Shown in pieces: positions 1 through 8,739 of a stretch of 64,000 bases of DNA; within the stretch, counting starts at the first letter, position 1, and each line of letters starts with the position of its first letter. The position numbers and the translations under genes are program-made. The stretch lies in assembly GCA_964444835.1 (NCBI GenBank), contig CAYUIT010000008.1, positions 1-64,000 of the forward strand, in the 5' to 3' direction. This DNA comes from CADEED01 sp964444835 (lineage in GTDB: Bacteria > Pseudomonadota > Gammaproteobacteria > Steroidobacterales > Steroidobacteraceae). Under the pieces are notes generated by a model. That model ran no database searches, was not told the origin of the DNA, and was given only the letters and a program-made list of their open reading frames with translations.

Positions 1-1232
1 TTGATTCGCAGCAATGGATACGTACCGTAGATGCGTCCGCCTTGCACACCGCCGCCGACTAACAACTGCACGCCGCCCCAAGCATGGTCCGTGCCATCGC
101 CATTCGACGTGAGCGTGCGCCCGAAGTCAGACTGCGTGAAGGCGACGACGTTCTGGGACACCCCGAGTTGCACGGTTGCATCGTAGAAACGTTTCAGCGC
201 ATCGCTCACCGTCGCGAGCAACGTCGGCTGGTCGTTATTCTGATCGTCGTGTGTGTCGAAGCCCCCAACGGCGACGAAGAACACCTGCCGCGACATCTGC
301 AAGCGATCGCGAACGGCGATGAGCTTCGCGACCGTACGCAACTGAGTCGCGAGGTTTGAGAGCGCCGGCGTGGGCGAGTTCGGCAACGCGGTGAGTTCGG
401 GCGCTGCTTGCAGCGCTCCAGTGACGAGCTCAGCGCTCTGCACGGCGCGCCGCTGCACGTTCGCGAAACCCCGCTCGTAGATCGTGCCGTAAGTTGCATT
501 CAAAACATTCGTGAACGCTTGGCGGCGGCCTTGCGCGAGGCCCGTGGTGCCGAGGCCCGTAAAGGTGGTGGGGCCGGCGGCACCCATCGTGTACGGCACT
601 GCGGTCTCGCCCGCCTGGAACAACGTTTGGCCGAACAACGACACGTTCAACGGAATCTGTTGAGCCGCCGTTTGTGCCGCCAACACATCCGCAACACGAC
701 CCGCCCAGCCCGACTTCGAGGGCGTTCGCCCGCGCAGTGAATGCCATTGGTCTTGCTGGTCGTTATGCGAGAACAGTTGCGGCGGCAACCCCACCGACTG
801 TGCACGATAGGCGGAGAGCGACGTCGGCGCGATCAGCGGTCCAACGTTCGCAACCGCAGCGCAACGCCCCGCATTGAACAACTCGGCGAGTCCCGGCATC
901 GCTGGATTCAAGCCGAACTGCCAACCGCGTGGGTCGGGCACTGCGAGGTTGAGTGGCAGCAGCGTCGAGCGCTCCACGGCCAAGCCGCCGGTCGATTGCA
1001 CGCCGCCGCGCGTGGCCGCGTACACGTCGTACTCGGCCTGACTACTCGGCACCAACATGTTCCAAGAGTCGTTACCACCGAACAGGAACACGCATACAAG
1101 GGCTTTGTAGCCCGGCAGCGTGTTACCACCGGTCATCTGTGCGAACGACACGCCAGGCGTATGGGCCAGCGCATACGCTGTTCCGCCAGCCGCTGCGGCG
1201 CGAAGGAATCGACGTCGAGTGATACGTTCCAT
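1..1232 (-). CDS. DUF1501 family Tat-exported protein (3' end outside window)
   Basis: Secreted protein of the DUF1501 family, which is distantly related to sulfatases/alkaline phosphatases; the function is unknown. The frame is open from ATG at 1232 to the window edge, about 410 codons, so the C-terminus is missing. The N-terminus begins MERITRRRFLRAAAAGG, a twin-arginine signal followed by an alanine-rich h-region. The motifs VCVFLFGGNDSWNML and, near the window edge, GGFDTHDDQNN and the DFGRT-like FTQSDFGRTLTSNGDGTDHAWGG are typical of the family (I list them in short pieces). A GAGGA ribosome site lies 7 bases before the ATG. It follows the DUF1800 gene by 18 bases, the usual DUF1800-DUF1501 pairing, so the two are probably cotranscribed. 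Confidence 0.9.
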   Translation of the reverse strand, partial: MERITRRRFLRAAAAGGTAYALAHTPGVSFAQMTGGNTLPGYKALVCVFLFGGNDSWNMLVPSSQAEYDVYAATRGGVQSTGGLAVERSTLLPLNLAVPDPRGWQFGLNPAMPGLAELFNAGRCAAVANVGPLIAPTSLSAYRAQSVGLPPQLFSHNDQQDQWHSLRGRTPSKSGWAGRVADVLAAQTAAQQIPLNVSLFGQTLFQAGETAVPYTMGAAGPTTFTGLGTTGLAQGRRQAFTNVLNATYGTIYERGFANVQRRAVQSAELVTGALQAAPELTALPNSPTPALSNLATQLRTVAKLIAVRDRLQMSRQVFFVAVGGFDTHDDQNNDQPTLLATVSDALKRFYDATVQLGVSQNVVAFTQSDFGRTLTSNGDGTDHAWGGVQLLVGGGVQGGRIYGTYPLLRI

Positions 1233-1250
1233 AACAGAGTCCTCGCGCGT

Positions 1251-2963
1251 TCAGCGCTGCAGCGCGTACTCGGGTGAACTGACGATGAGCCATAGCGCTT
1301 CCGCTACGGCCAGCCCCGCCTGCGGGTTGCTCGTCGACGCGCGATAGCGCGCCACTTGCTGCTCGGCCTCCGTGCGCAGCGTCGAGGAGATATTACCGGC
1401 TAACAGCTTGTCCGCAATCTTGGTGACGAGCGCGGGCGGATCTGCAGCCAGCGCCACCTCGTCGGCAATGTTGATCACGATCGTGTCGGCGTTGATGCCC
1501 GTCGTCGAGGTGGAGTTTCGCCCGAACACTTGGCCATACAAGTAGTTAGTTACCACCGTGTTCTGGTACTCCGTCGCGATCTGCAGCTCAGGGGCGACGA
1601 GATTCTGGTTCGCAATCTCGCCCGGCGGCGCGTAGAACGGGCTGTAAAAGTTGAACACCGAGGCACTCTGCAGCGGCCCTTGACCAAAGTTCGCGACTGG
1701 ATTGGTGTTGACATAGCGACCGCTCTGCGCGCGTCCGTCATAGGCGCGCCACAATTGCGTGACGCGCAGCAGGGGCTCCTTCAGTTTGCCGGCATTCGCG
1801 TTGGCAGGTGCCGTGCGGGCTTCGCTATCGAGCAGGATCGCGCGGACCACTGCTGCGAGATCGCCGCGCGCGCCCGCCGAATTCGCGTTGAATACTCGCG
1901 CCACGCGCTCGACGTACGCCGGCGACGGATTGCTCGTCACCAGCCGTTGAATGAGCTGCTTCGCGAGGAACGGCCCGACGTTCGGGTGATTGAAAATGTT
2001 GTCGAGCGCATCGCGCAAATCCTGAGCGGGTTGCGCTGGATCCCGCGCGGGAATCTGCGTGAGCGCCGCGCCGGGGTACGACAAGAGCTTCTTCGCGCCA
2101 GTGTCGTGCTGCTCAGGGTAAGCCTGCATGCTCTGCACTTGGTTCGTGAGCGTCGCGCGCGCTTGGTTGAAGTTTGCGGCACCGGCCCAGCGCCAACCAG
2201 TAAAGGTGTGCGCAAAGCCCTCGATCACGGCCTGATCGTACGTGGGGATCGACTGACCCGCGTCGGTTTGCACGGTGCCATCGATGTTCAACCGCACGAG
2301 CCCAATGGAGAACAACTGCATCACTTCGCGCGCGTAGTTCTCGTCCGGCCGGATATTTCGCGCCGGATTCGGCTTTTGGTTGCCCAGCATCGACAGGTAC
2401 ACGCCCATCGCTGGGTGCAACGTGATGTCTTCTAACAACTGACGAAAATTGACGAAAGCATTGCGCGCCAACATGTCGTAATAGTCGGCGGTCGCGAACG
2501 GCAGGTTCTGCAAGGTCGACTGACCCACGACGAAGATCTGCGAGTAAGCCCACGCCACGCGTTGCCGCAGTTGATCGTTGCCGCGCACGGCATTGCGGAA
2601 CCACATGTCGACGCGCGTGGCGTGCAGTTGCCCGATGTTGGTCACGGGCTGCGTCAGCGCTTGGTAGGCCGCCTGCACTTCCGGCAATTGCACGGACGCT
2701 GGCTTTGCGATCTCAGCGTCGAGCCAACGCGAGTACGCGTTCGACGCATCGCCAAGCGCGATCAGACGGGATGCCTCGGCCTCCGTTGCGCCGAAGGTCG
2801 CTTGGTTGAGGAAGCGGTAGGCCTCCGCCTTCGTGACATTGACGGGCGGCGGTGGCGGAGGTGGGCTCGGCGGTGCGCTGTCAGACGAGCCTCCACCGCC
2901 GCACGCTGCGAGAAAGGATGTCAGCGCGGCCACCGCCGCGATCGATGCTCTACGCCATAGCAT
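1251..2963 (-). CDS. DUF1800 domain lipoprotein
   Basis: Predicted exported lipoprotein of the DUF1800 family, 570 residues. The N-terminus is a lipoprotein signal with lipobox LAAC at residues 18-21, followed by a Gly/Ser/Pro-rich linker that includes seven consecutive prolines, then the DUF1800 domain from about residue 45 to the end. The sequence RFLNQATFGATEAE near residue 50 and NYAREVMQLFSIG near 210 are family hallmarks. A GGAGG site sits about 10 bases before the ATG. It is the first gene of a two-gene unit with the DUF1501 protein downstream. Biochemical function is unknown; the constant pairing suggests the products act together in the envelope, which is an inference. Confidence 0.9.
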   Translation of the reverse strand: MLWRRASIAAVAALTSFLAACGGGGSSDSAPPSPPPPPPPVNVTKAEAYRFLNQATFGATEAEASRLIALGDASNAYSRWLDAEIAKPASVQLPEVQAAYQALTQPVTNIGQLHATRVDMWFRNAVRGNDQLRQRVAWAYSQIFVVGQSTLQNLPFATADYYDMLARNAFVNFRQLLEDITLHPAMGVYLSMLGNQKPNPARNIRPDENYAREVMQLFSIGLVRLNIDGTVQTDAGQSIPTYDQAVIEGFAHTFTGWRWAGAANFNQARATLTNQVQSMQAYPEQHDTGAKKLLSYPGAALTQIPARDPAQPAQDLRDALDNIFNHPNVGPFLAKQLIQRLVTSNPSPAYVERVARVFNANSAGARGDLAAVVRAILLDSEARTAPANANAGKLKEPLLRVTQLWRAYDGRAQSGRYVNTNPVANFGQGPLQSASVFNFYSPFYAPPGEIANQNLVAPELQIATEYQNTVVTNYLYGQVFGRNSTSTTGINADTIVINIADEVALAADPPALVTKIADKLLAGNISSTLRTEAEQQVARYRASTSNPQAGLAVAEALWLIVSSPEYALQR

Positions 2964-3094
2964 TGTTGAGGACCTCCGGCGCCGCCTGGAATGCCGACTC
3001 CCTAACGGCGGAAAACGCAGTAATGCCGCCTAGGTTGACGAGCTTGCGAACAAGACGTCAACCCTGTCGGCGTGCGCCATCAGGAAAGCGGCGG

Positions 3095-4027
3095 TCAGCC
3101 CGAAGTGAGGATCAAATCGAGCCGCTGCTCGAAGTCGAACGCTGTCGGCAGCACCACACAGCCGCGCGGCACGCTGTCCGACTTGAGTTCGCGCGCAGCG
3201 CCACCGCCGATCCAAATCTCGGCTTTGCCAGCGAGCTTGCTAGCCAATGTGTTCAATTGCTCGATCGCCGCCACTTGCGACTCCGGCATGACGAGCGAAA
3301 GCAGCACGGCACGTGCTTCCACTTCAAGCGCAAACCGGGCGATTTCATCGGCCGGGCAATCGCTACCGAGATAATGCGTGCGGATTCGACGTGCTGCCGC
3401 GAGCCACCCGCACAACAGGATACCGAGCTCGTGACGCTCGCCTGACATGGTGGCGAGCACGAGGCACGGGCTGTTGTCGCTGCGCAAATAGCCGCGCGAC
3501 ACAGAAATCACCAGGCGCCGCACGATGTCGGTGACCATGTGCTCTTGCGCGATCGAGAGCTCGCCGCGATGCCAGCGCTCACCCACTTCGAACACCAGTG
3601 GCGAAATGACGTGATGCGCAACTTCATTCGGCGGCAGCAACGCGATTGCCGAAATCAGAATTTCTTCGACGCCCGTCGGGTCGGACGCTTCGGCGGCTTC
3701 AATCGCTCGCTCGACGAACGATGCCGAGCGCGACATGGGGCGCGCCATGCCACCCGACTGTTGTACGAGTTTGGCGAGTTCTTCGTCCGTGAGCGGCGCG
3801 AGCTTGCTGATCGTGTGGCCCACTTCAGTTGCGGCGCGTAGCAGGCGCAAGCGCGCGACGTCCGCCGCGCTGTAGGTTCGACGCCCGGCAGAGTCGCGCG
3901 ACGGCCGCACGACTTCATAGCGCCGCTCCCACGCACGCAGCGTTTCAACCGACAGGCCGGTGGCTTGGGACACTGCCTTGATCGAGAAGTGGCTCATGCG
4001 GACTTCTTCATACGCCGGTCTGTTCAT
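3095..4027 (-). CDS. CarH/LitR-type B12-dependent MerR photoreceptor repressor
   Basis: Transcriptional regulator with an N-terminal MerR helix-turn-helix (residues about 13-80, SIKAVSQATGLSVETLRAWERRYE) and a C-terminal cobalamin-binding module. Two diagnostic motifs are visible: Wx9EH (W142 to E152-H153) and the B12-binding ExHxxG (E187, H189, G192). In characterised CarH/LitR proteins adenosylcobalamin drives dark DNA binding and light breaks the tetramer, so this is probably a green/blue-light sensing repressor. I chose the ATG at 4027 because AAGGTG precedes it by 8 bases; ATG at 3997 (MSHFSIK) is the alternative and would place the operator further from the start. The TTGTACA inverted repeat upstream suggests autoregulation. 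The fasciclin gene is divergent. Confidence 0.85.
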   Translation of the reverse strand: MNRPAYEEVRMSHFSIKAVSQATGLSVETLRAWERRYEVVRPSRDSAGRRTYSAADVARLRLLRAATEVGHTISKLAPLTDEELAKLVQQSGGMARPMSRSASFVERAIEAAEASDPTGVEEILISAIALLPPNEVAHHVISPLVFEVGERWHRGELSIAQEHMVTDIVRRLVISVSRGYLRSDNSPCLVLATMSGERHELGILLCGWLAAARRIRTHYLGSDCPADEIARFALEVEARAVLLSLVMPESQVAAIEQLNTLASKLAGKAEIWIGGGAARELKSDSVPRGCVVLPTAFDFEQRLDLILTSG

Positions 4028-4030
4028 TGT

Positions 4031-4053
4031 TTGTACACCTTGTTGCTGTACAA
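4031..4053. promoter_or_regulatory. Inverted repeat TTGTACA-N9-TGTACAA, candidate CarH/LitR operator
   Basis: A perfect inverted repeat of 7-base arms with a 9-base spacer lies immediately upstream of the MerR/B12 gene and in the divergent gap to the fasciclin gene. TGTACA half sites are what LitR-type regulators are reported to bind. A consensus -35 TTGACA for the plus strand sits at 4058-4063, 4 bases beyond the repeat, but I see no convincing -10 for it. The repeat covers the region where the regulator's own promoter or ribosome site must be, so autorepression is likely. Confidence 0.6.
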
Positions 4054-4167
4054 GATCTTGACAGACTCCGTCCGGCTTGTCATCCTGTTTCCGCACTATC
4101 CAAGCCCCCGCTCGCACACCTGCACACGGCGCCATGCCGGCTGCAGCAGAAAACTGAGGTTAACTAA

Positions 4168-4680
4168 ATGATTCGCAAGGTATTTATTTCGGCTTCCGCG
4201 GCGCTCGCCCTACTCGGCGTCGCGCTCCCTGGTACATCAAGCGTCGCTGCCGAGTCCACTGCCGCCCCGCGAGCCGATGTTCTGTCCGTCGCCAAGCAGG
4301 CGGGGCAGTTCAACACCCTGGTAGCGGCCATCGAAGCAGCCGGACTGACGAGCACGCTGGCTGGCACAGGCCCGTTCACCGTATTCGCCCCGACGGACGA
4401 GGCCTTCGCGAAGCTGCCGGCGGGCACGGTCGAAGACCTGCTCAAGCCTGAAAACAAGGACAAGCTCGTCAAGGTGCTGACGTACCACGTCGTCGCAGGC
4501 AAGGCGCTGTCCGAGGACGAACTCAAGCGCACGCGTAATGCGGATACGGTAGCCGGTGCCGAAGTGCGCACCGCACTCGTTCGCGGCCGTTTGCGCGTGA
4601 ATGAGGCGCGCGTGACCGCGGACGTCCAGGCGTCGAACGGCGTGATTCACGTCATCGATCGTGTTTTGATTCCGAACTAA
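4168..4680 (+). CDS. Secreted fasciclin domain (FAS1) protein
   Basis: A 170-residue protein with a signal peptide (cleavage likely after VAA, about residue 28) and a single FAS1 domain covering the rest. The H1 and H2 regions of FAS1 domains are recognisable: GPFTVFAPTDEAFAKLP near residue 70 and the terminal NGVIHVIDRVLIP. FAS1 proteins are usually adhesion or matrix proteins in the periplasm or outside the cell. GAGG lies about 9 bases before the ATG. It is divergent from the photoreceptor gene and shares its 140-base upstream region, so light-dependent control is possible but not shown. Confidence 0.9.
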   Translation: MIRKVFISASAALALLGVALPGTSSVAAESTAAPRADVLSVAKQAGQFNTLVAAIEAAGLTSTLAGTGPFTVFAPTDEAFAKLPAGTVEDLLKPENKDKLVKVLTYHVVAGKALSEDELKRTRNADTVAGAEVRTALVRGRLRVNEARVTADVQASNGVIHVIDRVLIPN

Positions 4681-4699
4681 TCACTAACAAGACCCCGCC

Positions 4700-4731
4700 G
4701 GCGCGCACGGGACACTGCTCTCGTGCGCGCC
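4700..4731 (+). terminator. GC-rich hairpin after the fasciclin gene
   Basis: Perfect 10-base inverted repeat (GGCGCGCACG / CGTGCGCGCC) with a 12-base loop, 19 bases after the fasciclin stop. There is no T-run after it, so it is either a weak terminator or a 3'-end stabilising hairpin. TACAAT at 4736-4741 just after it could be the -10 box of the small membrane gene downstream. Confidence 0.45.
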
Positions 4732-4789
4732 GCGCTACAATCCCCTGACTGGCGCTGCAGCCCGCAGCACCAGCGCCTGCGAGGGGATC

Positions 4790-4984
4790 GTGCAAATCGC
4801 CAAGCCCATTTTACTCGTCACTACGCCGATCGGCGTCGGCTGGGCGCTGCTCGAAGCGTGGCGTTTCCACTGGTGGCTCGCCGTACTGATGGCAGCGCTG
4901 GTCGGTGTCATCGGGCTCTTCACGGCGTTTACGGTTCGGCGCATCCGCGCCGAGCGTGCCACACGCACGACGCCGCCCTCATGA
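4790..4984 (+). CDS. Small membrane protein, unknown function
   Basis: A 64-residue protein starting at GTG, with GAGGGGA just upstream (short spacing of about 3-4 bases). It contains two closely spaced hydrophobic segments (roughly residues 5-20 and 28-48) separated by EAWRFHWW, and a basic C-terminal tail VRRIRAERATR. I do not recognise the family. It converges with the S9 peptidase gene and overlaps its 3' end by 6 bases. The amphipathic design and ribosome site support a real gene, but there is no functional clue. Confidence 0.55.
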   Translation: MQIAKPILLVTTPIGVGWALLEAWRFHWWLAVLMAALVGVIGLFTAFTVRRIRAERATRTTPPS

Positions 4985-7120
4985 CGTCGGCGCGTCTTTT
5001 AGGTACTTGCCCAACCAATCGGCCAATTCGCGATAGAACACCTTGCTGTTCTCACCCTTGAGCACCCAATGGTTCTCGTCCGGAAACACGACGAGCCGGC
5101 TCGGCACGCGCATCCGCTGGAGCGCACTCCAATACTCGAGCGAATTGTTGAGCGGAACACGAAAGTCCTGCTCGCCGATCGTGACCAGTGTCGGCGTTTT
5201 GAAGCGCGCGGCATACCGAATCGGGTTCTGCTCGCGCCACACAGGGCCTTGTTCCCACGGCGGGCCGCCATTGTTGATCTCCCGACTGTAAATCGTGTCG
5301 CTCGTGCCCCATTGGGACTCGAGATTCACCAGGCCCGCGTGGCTGATGAGGCACCGATACCGCGTCGTCGACGCTTGTAGCCAGTTGGACAAGTGGCCAC
5401 CGTAGCTTGCGCCGCCGGCACATTGCCGCGTGCTATCGATGAACGCATAGCGCTTGATAGCCTCATCGGCACCCTCGTTCGTTTCGTCACCGGCCGTCTT
5501 GAGTGGATCGCCTTGGATCGTCTGCGCCTGTGCTTCACCGAAGCCGGTCGAACCACTGTAGTTAGTTAGCAGGACGACATAGCCCGGCGCAGCGATCAGG
5601 TGATAGTTCCAGCGCAGAAAAAAGTGATCGCGCCACATGGTGTGCGGTCCGCCATGGATCAAGACGACCAGCGGATACTGCTTGCGCGGATCGAAATTCG
5701 GCGGGCGCACGATCATGTTGTGAATGCGGCGTCCTTTGGAGCTCGTGAACCAAAAATGCTCGACCGGCTGCAAATCGAGCGCGGCCGCACGAGCCCGATT
5801 GAACTGCGTGAGTGGCAGAACCGCACCCGACGTCGACGTAATCGCAGCCACTTCCGCTGGCGATACGGCGCTCTCCCAAGTGCCGTAGATCGCGAGCTGT
5901 TTCGCACGCTGCGGAATCGCGATGTTCGTGATGACGCCCGACCCCACGGCAAACAATTCCGTCGCGACGCCGCCTGCGGCACTGAAGCGGTACAGCTTCT
6001 CGTACCCGGCGTCCTCAGCCGTGATGAACACGGTGCGCGAATCCGGCGAAATTGCGTAACTCGACACCGCACGATCGAGCGCCGCTGTGACGATGCGCGG
6101 CGTACCGATGCCGGGCCAATCGAAGGCCGCGAGTCGCGTCAGATTGTAAGTCATCGAGTTTATGGCTTCGTGCAACACGTAGAGTGTCTTGCCGTCGGCA
6201 CTGAACCGCGGCCGGCCGAAGCTAGCGTTGCCATCTACTAACAACTCGGGCTCACCACCCGACAGCGCAAGCTTGTAGAGCGAGGAATTCGTGAACGCGT
6301 AGGCTGTGGCATCGCGGTTAGTGGTTGCCGCGAAGACCACGCCGTTGCTATCCGGCGTGAACGTCGCATCGAAGTCTTCGCTGCCATCGCCCAAGCGGCC
6401 GGAAAACCCGGGCCGCGCCGCGAGCTGTGTGCCGGCGAACAAATCGCGCGGCGCACCGACCGGCGCGCCATCCGCAGCAATCTCCTGCACGAACAAGTGC
6501 GTCGCTCGCTCATCGAGCCACTTGTCCCAGTTACGAATCGGGAAACCTTCGTAAATGCGCGCATTCCACTTACGGGCCTTACGCTCGGCATCAAGCCGCT
6601 TGTTGTCGGCCTCGGACTTCGCGCCCGGATAGACGACGCTCTGGAAGAGGAGCTTGCGACCGTCGGGCGAAAACATCGGCAGGCGTGCCCCGAGCGTGAG
6701 CTGGGTGACGCGCTGTGCCTCACCCGCGGCCGCGAGATCGAGCAGGTAGAGCTGTGGGCTATCGTCACCCTCGCGCTGTGTGCTGAACACGATGCGGCGG
6801 CTGTCAGGGCTCCAAGTGACACTGGATTCGCCGCGGCGAGTGGACGTGAGGCGCCGTGCCGGTGCGCTGCGATCAGTGCCGATCAACCACAAGTCCGAAA
6901 ACTGCGCGGACTCCTCGTAAGATGGCTCGGCCACGGACACCACTAACCACTTGCCGTCGGGGCTGGGTTGCGGAGCGCCGATTCGCTTCATCAGCCACAC
7001 GTCTTCGTGGGTGATGACACGCTTGCTGGCCGTCTGTGCAGCAGGCTTAGCCTGTACTGTGCCGCCGTGGAATCCGAAAGCCACTAGCGTGGCCACCAAA
7101 ATGCCGGAATGCGTTTTCAT
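4979..7120 (-). CDS. Secreted S9 family prolyl oligopeptidase
   Basis: Serine peptidase of the S9 family (acylaminoacyl-peptidase/DPP-like), about 713 residues from the ATG at 7120. That start gives a clean signal peptide (MKTHSGILVATLVAFGF, ending near VQA), so the longer frame to 7204 is unlikely. The N-terminal half is a beta-propeller with repeated PSPDGKWL/SPDSRR-type WD40-like strands; the C-terminal third is the alpha/beta hydrolase with nucleophile motif GGASYGGHLS, Asp in GEQDFRVPL and His in ENHWVLKG. It probably degrades peptides in the periplasm or outside. It is divergent from the paraoxonase-like gene. Confidence 0.9.
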   Translation of the reverse strand: MKTHSGILVATLVAFGFHGGTVQAKPAAQTASKRVITHEDVWLMKRIGAPQPSPDGKWLVVSVAEPSYEESAQFSDLWLIGTDRSAPARRLTSTRRGESSVTWSPDSRRIVFSTQREGDDSPQLYLLDLAAAGEAQRVTQLTLGARLPMFSPDGRKLLFQSVVYPGAKSEADNKRLDAERKARKWNARIYEGFPIRNWDKWLDERATHLFVQEIAADGAPVGAPRDLFAGTQLAARPGFSGRLGDGSEDFDATFTPDSNGVVFAATTNRDATAYAFTNSSLYKLALSGGEPELLVDGNASFGRPRFSADGKTLYVLHEAINSMTYNLTRLAAFDWPGIGTPRIVTAALDRAVSSYAISPDSRTVFITAEDAGYEKLYRFSAAGGVATELFAVGSGVITNIAIPQRAKQLAIYGTWESAVSPAEVAAITSTSGAVLPLTQFNRARAAALDLQPVEHFWFTSSKGRRIHNMIVRPPNFDPRKQYPLVVLIHGGPHTMWRDHFFLRWNYHLIAAPGYVVLLTNYSGSTGFGEAQAQTIQGDPLKTAGDETNEGADEAIKRYAFIDSTRQCAGGASYGGHLSNWLQASTTRYRCLISHAGLVNLESQWGTSDTIYSREINNGGPPWEQGPVWREQNPIRYAARFKTPTLVTIGEQDFRVPLNNSLEYWSALQRMRVPSRLVVFPDENHWVLKGENSKVFYRELADWLGKYLKDAPTS

Positions 7121-7206
7121 GGAGCGCAACGGTATCGCAAGTCGCCGCTTTCGGTAAGCTAGCGGCGTTACGCGCGTGACTCGGTGCCCGCGCATGGAAA
7201 GCACGT

Positions 7207-8274
7207 ATGAAGCGTATAGTGAAGATTCTCGGCGTCGTCCTTGCGGTCGTGCTGCTCGCAGTCGGTGCGCTCGCGTTTGATTTCTTGCGGCATGGTGGCC
7301 AGTTCACCGCGTTAGAGCCGCAGTTCGCCGGCACGTGCACTGCGCTCCCACTAGATGCAAGCGCGGAAGACATTCAACTCGACCGTGAGCGCGGCATCGC
7401 CTATTTGTCGTATCTCGATCGCCGTGCCATCGTGGAACAACGCGATGTCGCGGGCACCATCATGCTGCTCGATCTCAATGTGTCGCAACCGCGTGCACGG
7501 CCTGCGCTGGCGTTCGAGCCGCCCGAATTTCGTCCGCATGGCATGAGCTTCACGCGGCCGCTAACGGGTCCGCCGCGCCTGTTCGTGATCAGCCATCCGC
7601 CCGGCAAACCACACACCGTCGAGATCTTGGAGCGCAACGATTCCGGCGCTTTCGTACCGATGGAAACCGTGACCGATCCTCTGTTCGTGCGACCGAATGC
7701 CATCGCCGCGCTCGGCGTCAAACAGTTCTATTTGGCAAATGACAGTGGCGCGAAAAATGGCTTCGAGCGATTCCAAGAGTTTGCGTTCCGACGCGGGCTC
7801 GCGACACTGGTGTATTACAACGGCAGCGAAGCGCGCATCGTCGACGAGCGCTTGAAGTCGGCCTCGGGTATCGCGCTGTCGCCGGACACCACTCGGCTCT
7901 ATGTGGCCGAAACGATGGGCAAGGCGTTACGCATCTACGAGCGCGACCTCGCGACGGGAGCGATCGAACTCGTGGAATCCGTGCCGCTACCGGGTGCGCC
8001 CGATAATCTCAACGTCGCCGAAGATGGCGCTGTGTGGATTGCACTCCATGCCAAAACGTTGGCGCTCATTCGCAGCTTCGGCGATGCCGCGAAGCGCGCG
8101 CCCACCACGATTATGCGTTACGACCCCGCGGCACCCGAGGGCTCACGACTAACGACTATCTACGTCAATGCGGGCGAGGAGATCTCGGCGGGCAGCGTCG
8201 CAGCAAGCCTTGGTCAACGCTTCGTCGTAGGCGCGATTACCGACCCAAAAGTGTTGCTATGTCAGCGCCAGTAG
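7207..8274 (+). CDS. Paraoxonase/arylesterase-like beta-propeller enzyme
   Basis: A 355-residue protein with an N-terminal membrane anchor or signal (MKRIVKILGVVLAVVLLAVG) followed by a six-bladed propeller of the paraoxonase/SMP-30 type. Family signatures are RPHGMSF (about residue 107), RPNAIAALG (about 162), YLANDSG, ALSPDTTRLYVAE and APDNLNVAEDG, which carry calcium ligands and the catalytic region in known lactonases. A lactonase or arylesterase activity in the periplasm is likely but the substrate is unknown. The next gene starts inside its 3' end, overlapping by 16 bases, so the two are translationally coupled. Confidence 0.75.
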   Translation: MKRIVKILGVVLAVVLLAVGALAFDFLRHGGQFTALEPQFAGTCTALPLDASAEDIQLDRERGIAYLSYLDRRAIVEQRDVAGTIMLLDLNVSQPRARPALAFEPPEFRPHGMSFTRPLTGPPRLFVISHPPGKPHTVEILERNDSGAFVPMETVTDPLFVRPNAIAALGVKQFYLANDSGAKNGFERFQEFAFRRGLATLVYYNGSEARIVDERLKSASGIALSPDTTRLYVAETMGKALRIYERDLATGAIELVESVPLPGAPDNLNVAEDGAVWIALHAKTLALIRSFGDAAKRAPTTIMRYDPAAPEGSRLTTIYVNAGEEISAGSVAASLGQRFVVGAITDPKVLLCQRQ

Positions 8275-8645
8275 AGCCCACCGCGCCTAAGCCGCGCGGT
8301 CTGCGGCCCATCGCGATGGCGGTGGGTGCGTTACTGTCGGCAGTCGGTGGCGCACTTGTTTTGGCCAAGTACGACCTCGGCACGCGGCCGGACCACCCAG
8401 CCGACCCAGGCGCAGCGTGGGGCCTAGTGCAATGCCTTGCCGGCGTCTGGGCAGGCGTGCTCGGCGCCGGCAGTCCGTTGCTGCATGGACTCGTGGCGGG
8501 CATTCCCGCGTTCGCGCTCGGCGCATGGCTGGGCCATACGCTGCCAGTGCATTTCGATGCACTCGCGTATTTCTTGGCGCCGACTGCCGCCGTGTTGGCC
8601 GCCGCAGTAATGCGCTACAGCGCGCGCAGCCGCGCGGCCGGGTGA
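8259..8645 (+). CDS. Small integral membrane protein, unknown function
   Basis: A 128-residue protein with three or four hydrophobic stretches (about residues 19-36, 53-70, 77-93, 100-118) and a basic tail. I do not recognise the family. The ATG at 8259 lies within the last 16 bases of the paraoxonase-like gene, in another frame, so translation is probably coupled. A longer in-frame reading to 8034 exists but lies wholly inside the upstream gene and is not needed. Confidence 0.7.
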   Translation: MSAPVEPTAPKPRGLRPIAMAVGALLSAVGGALVLAKYDLGTRPDHPADPGAAWGLVQCLAGVWAGVLGAGSPLLHGLVAGIPAFALGAWLGHTLPVHFDALAYFLAPTAAVLAAAVMRYSARSRAAG

Positions 8646-8739
8646 CCGCGTAGAGGCATCGATCATCAACACCGTTGCCGTCCGTGCGGCGCGAGCGTAA
8701 GAAGTGAGACGTCCCCTTTTTCTCCGGAGAGCCAATCGT

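Noticed and set aside
1530..2435. A 301-codon plus-strand frame antisense to the DUF1800 gene
   Set aside because: Arginine/leucine-rich shadow translation of a clear DUF1800 gene in a GC-rich genome; no ribosome site and no recognisable domain.
4058..4086. Perfect -35 TTGACA as a complete promoter for the fasciclin gene
   Set aside because: No acceptable -10 at 16-18 bases (CATCCT at best), so only the -35 was noted with the operator.
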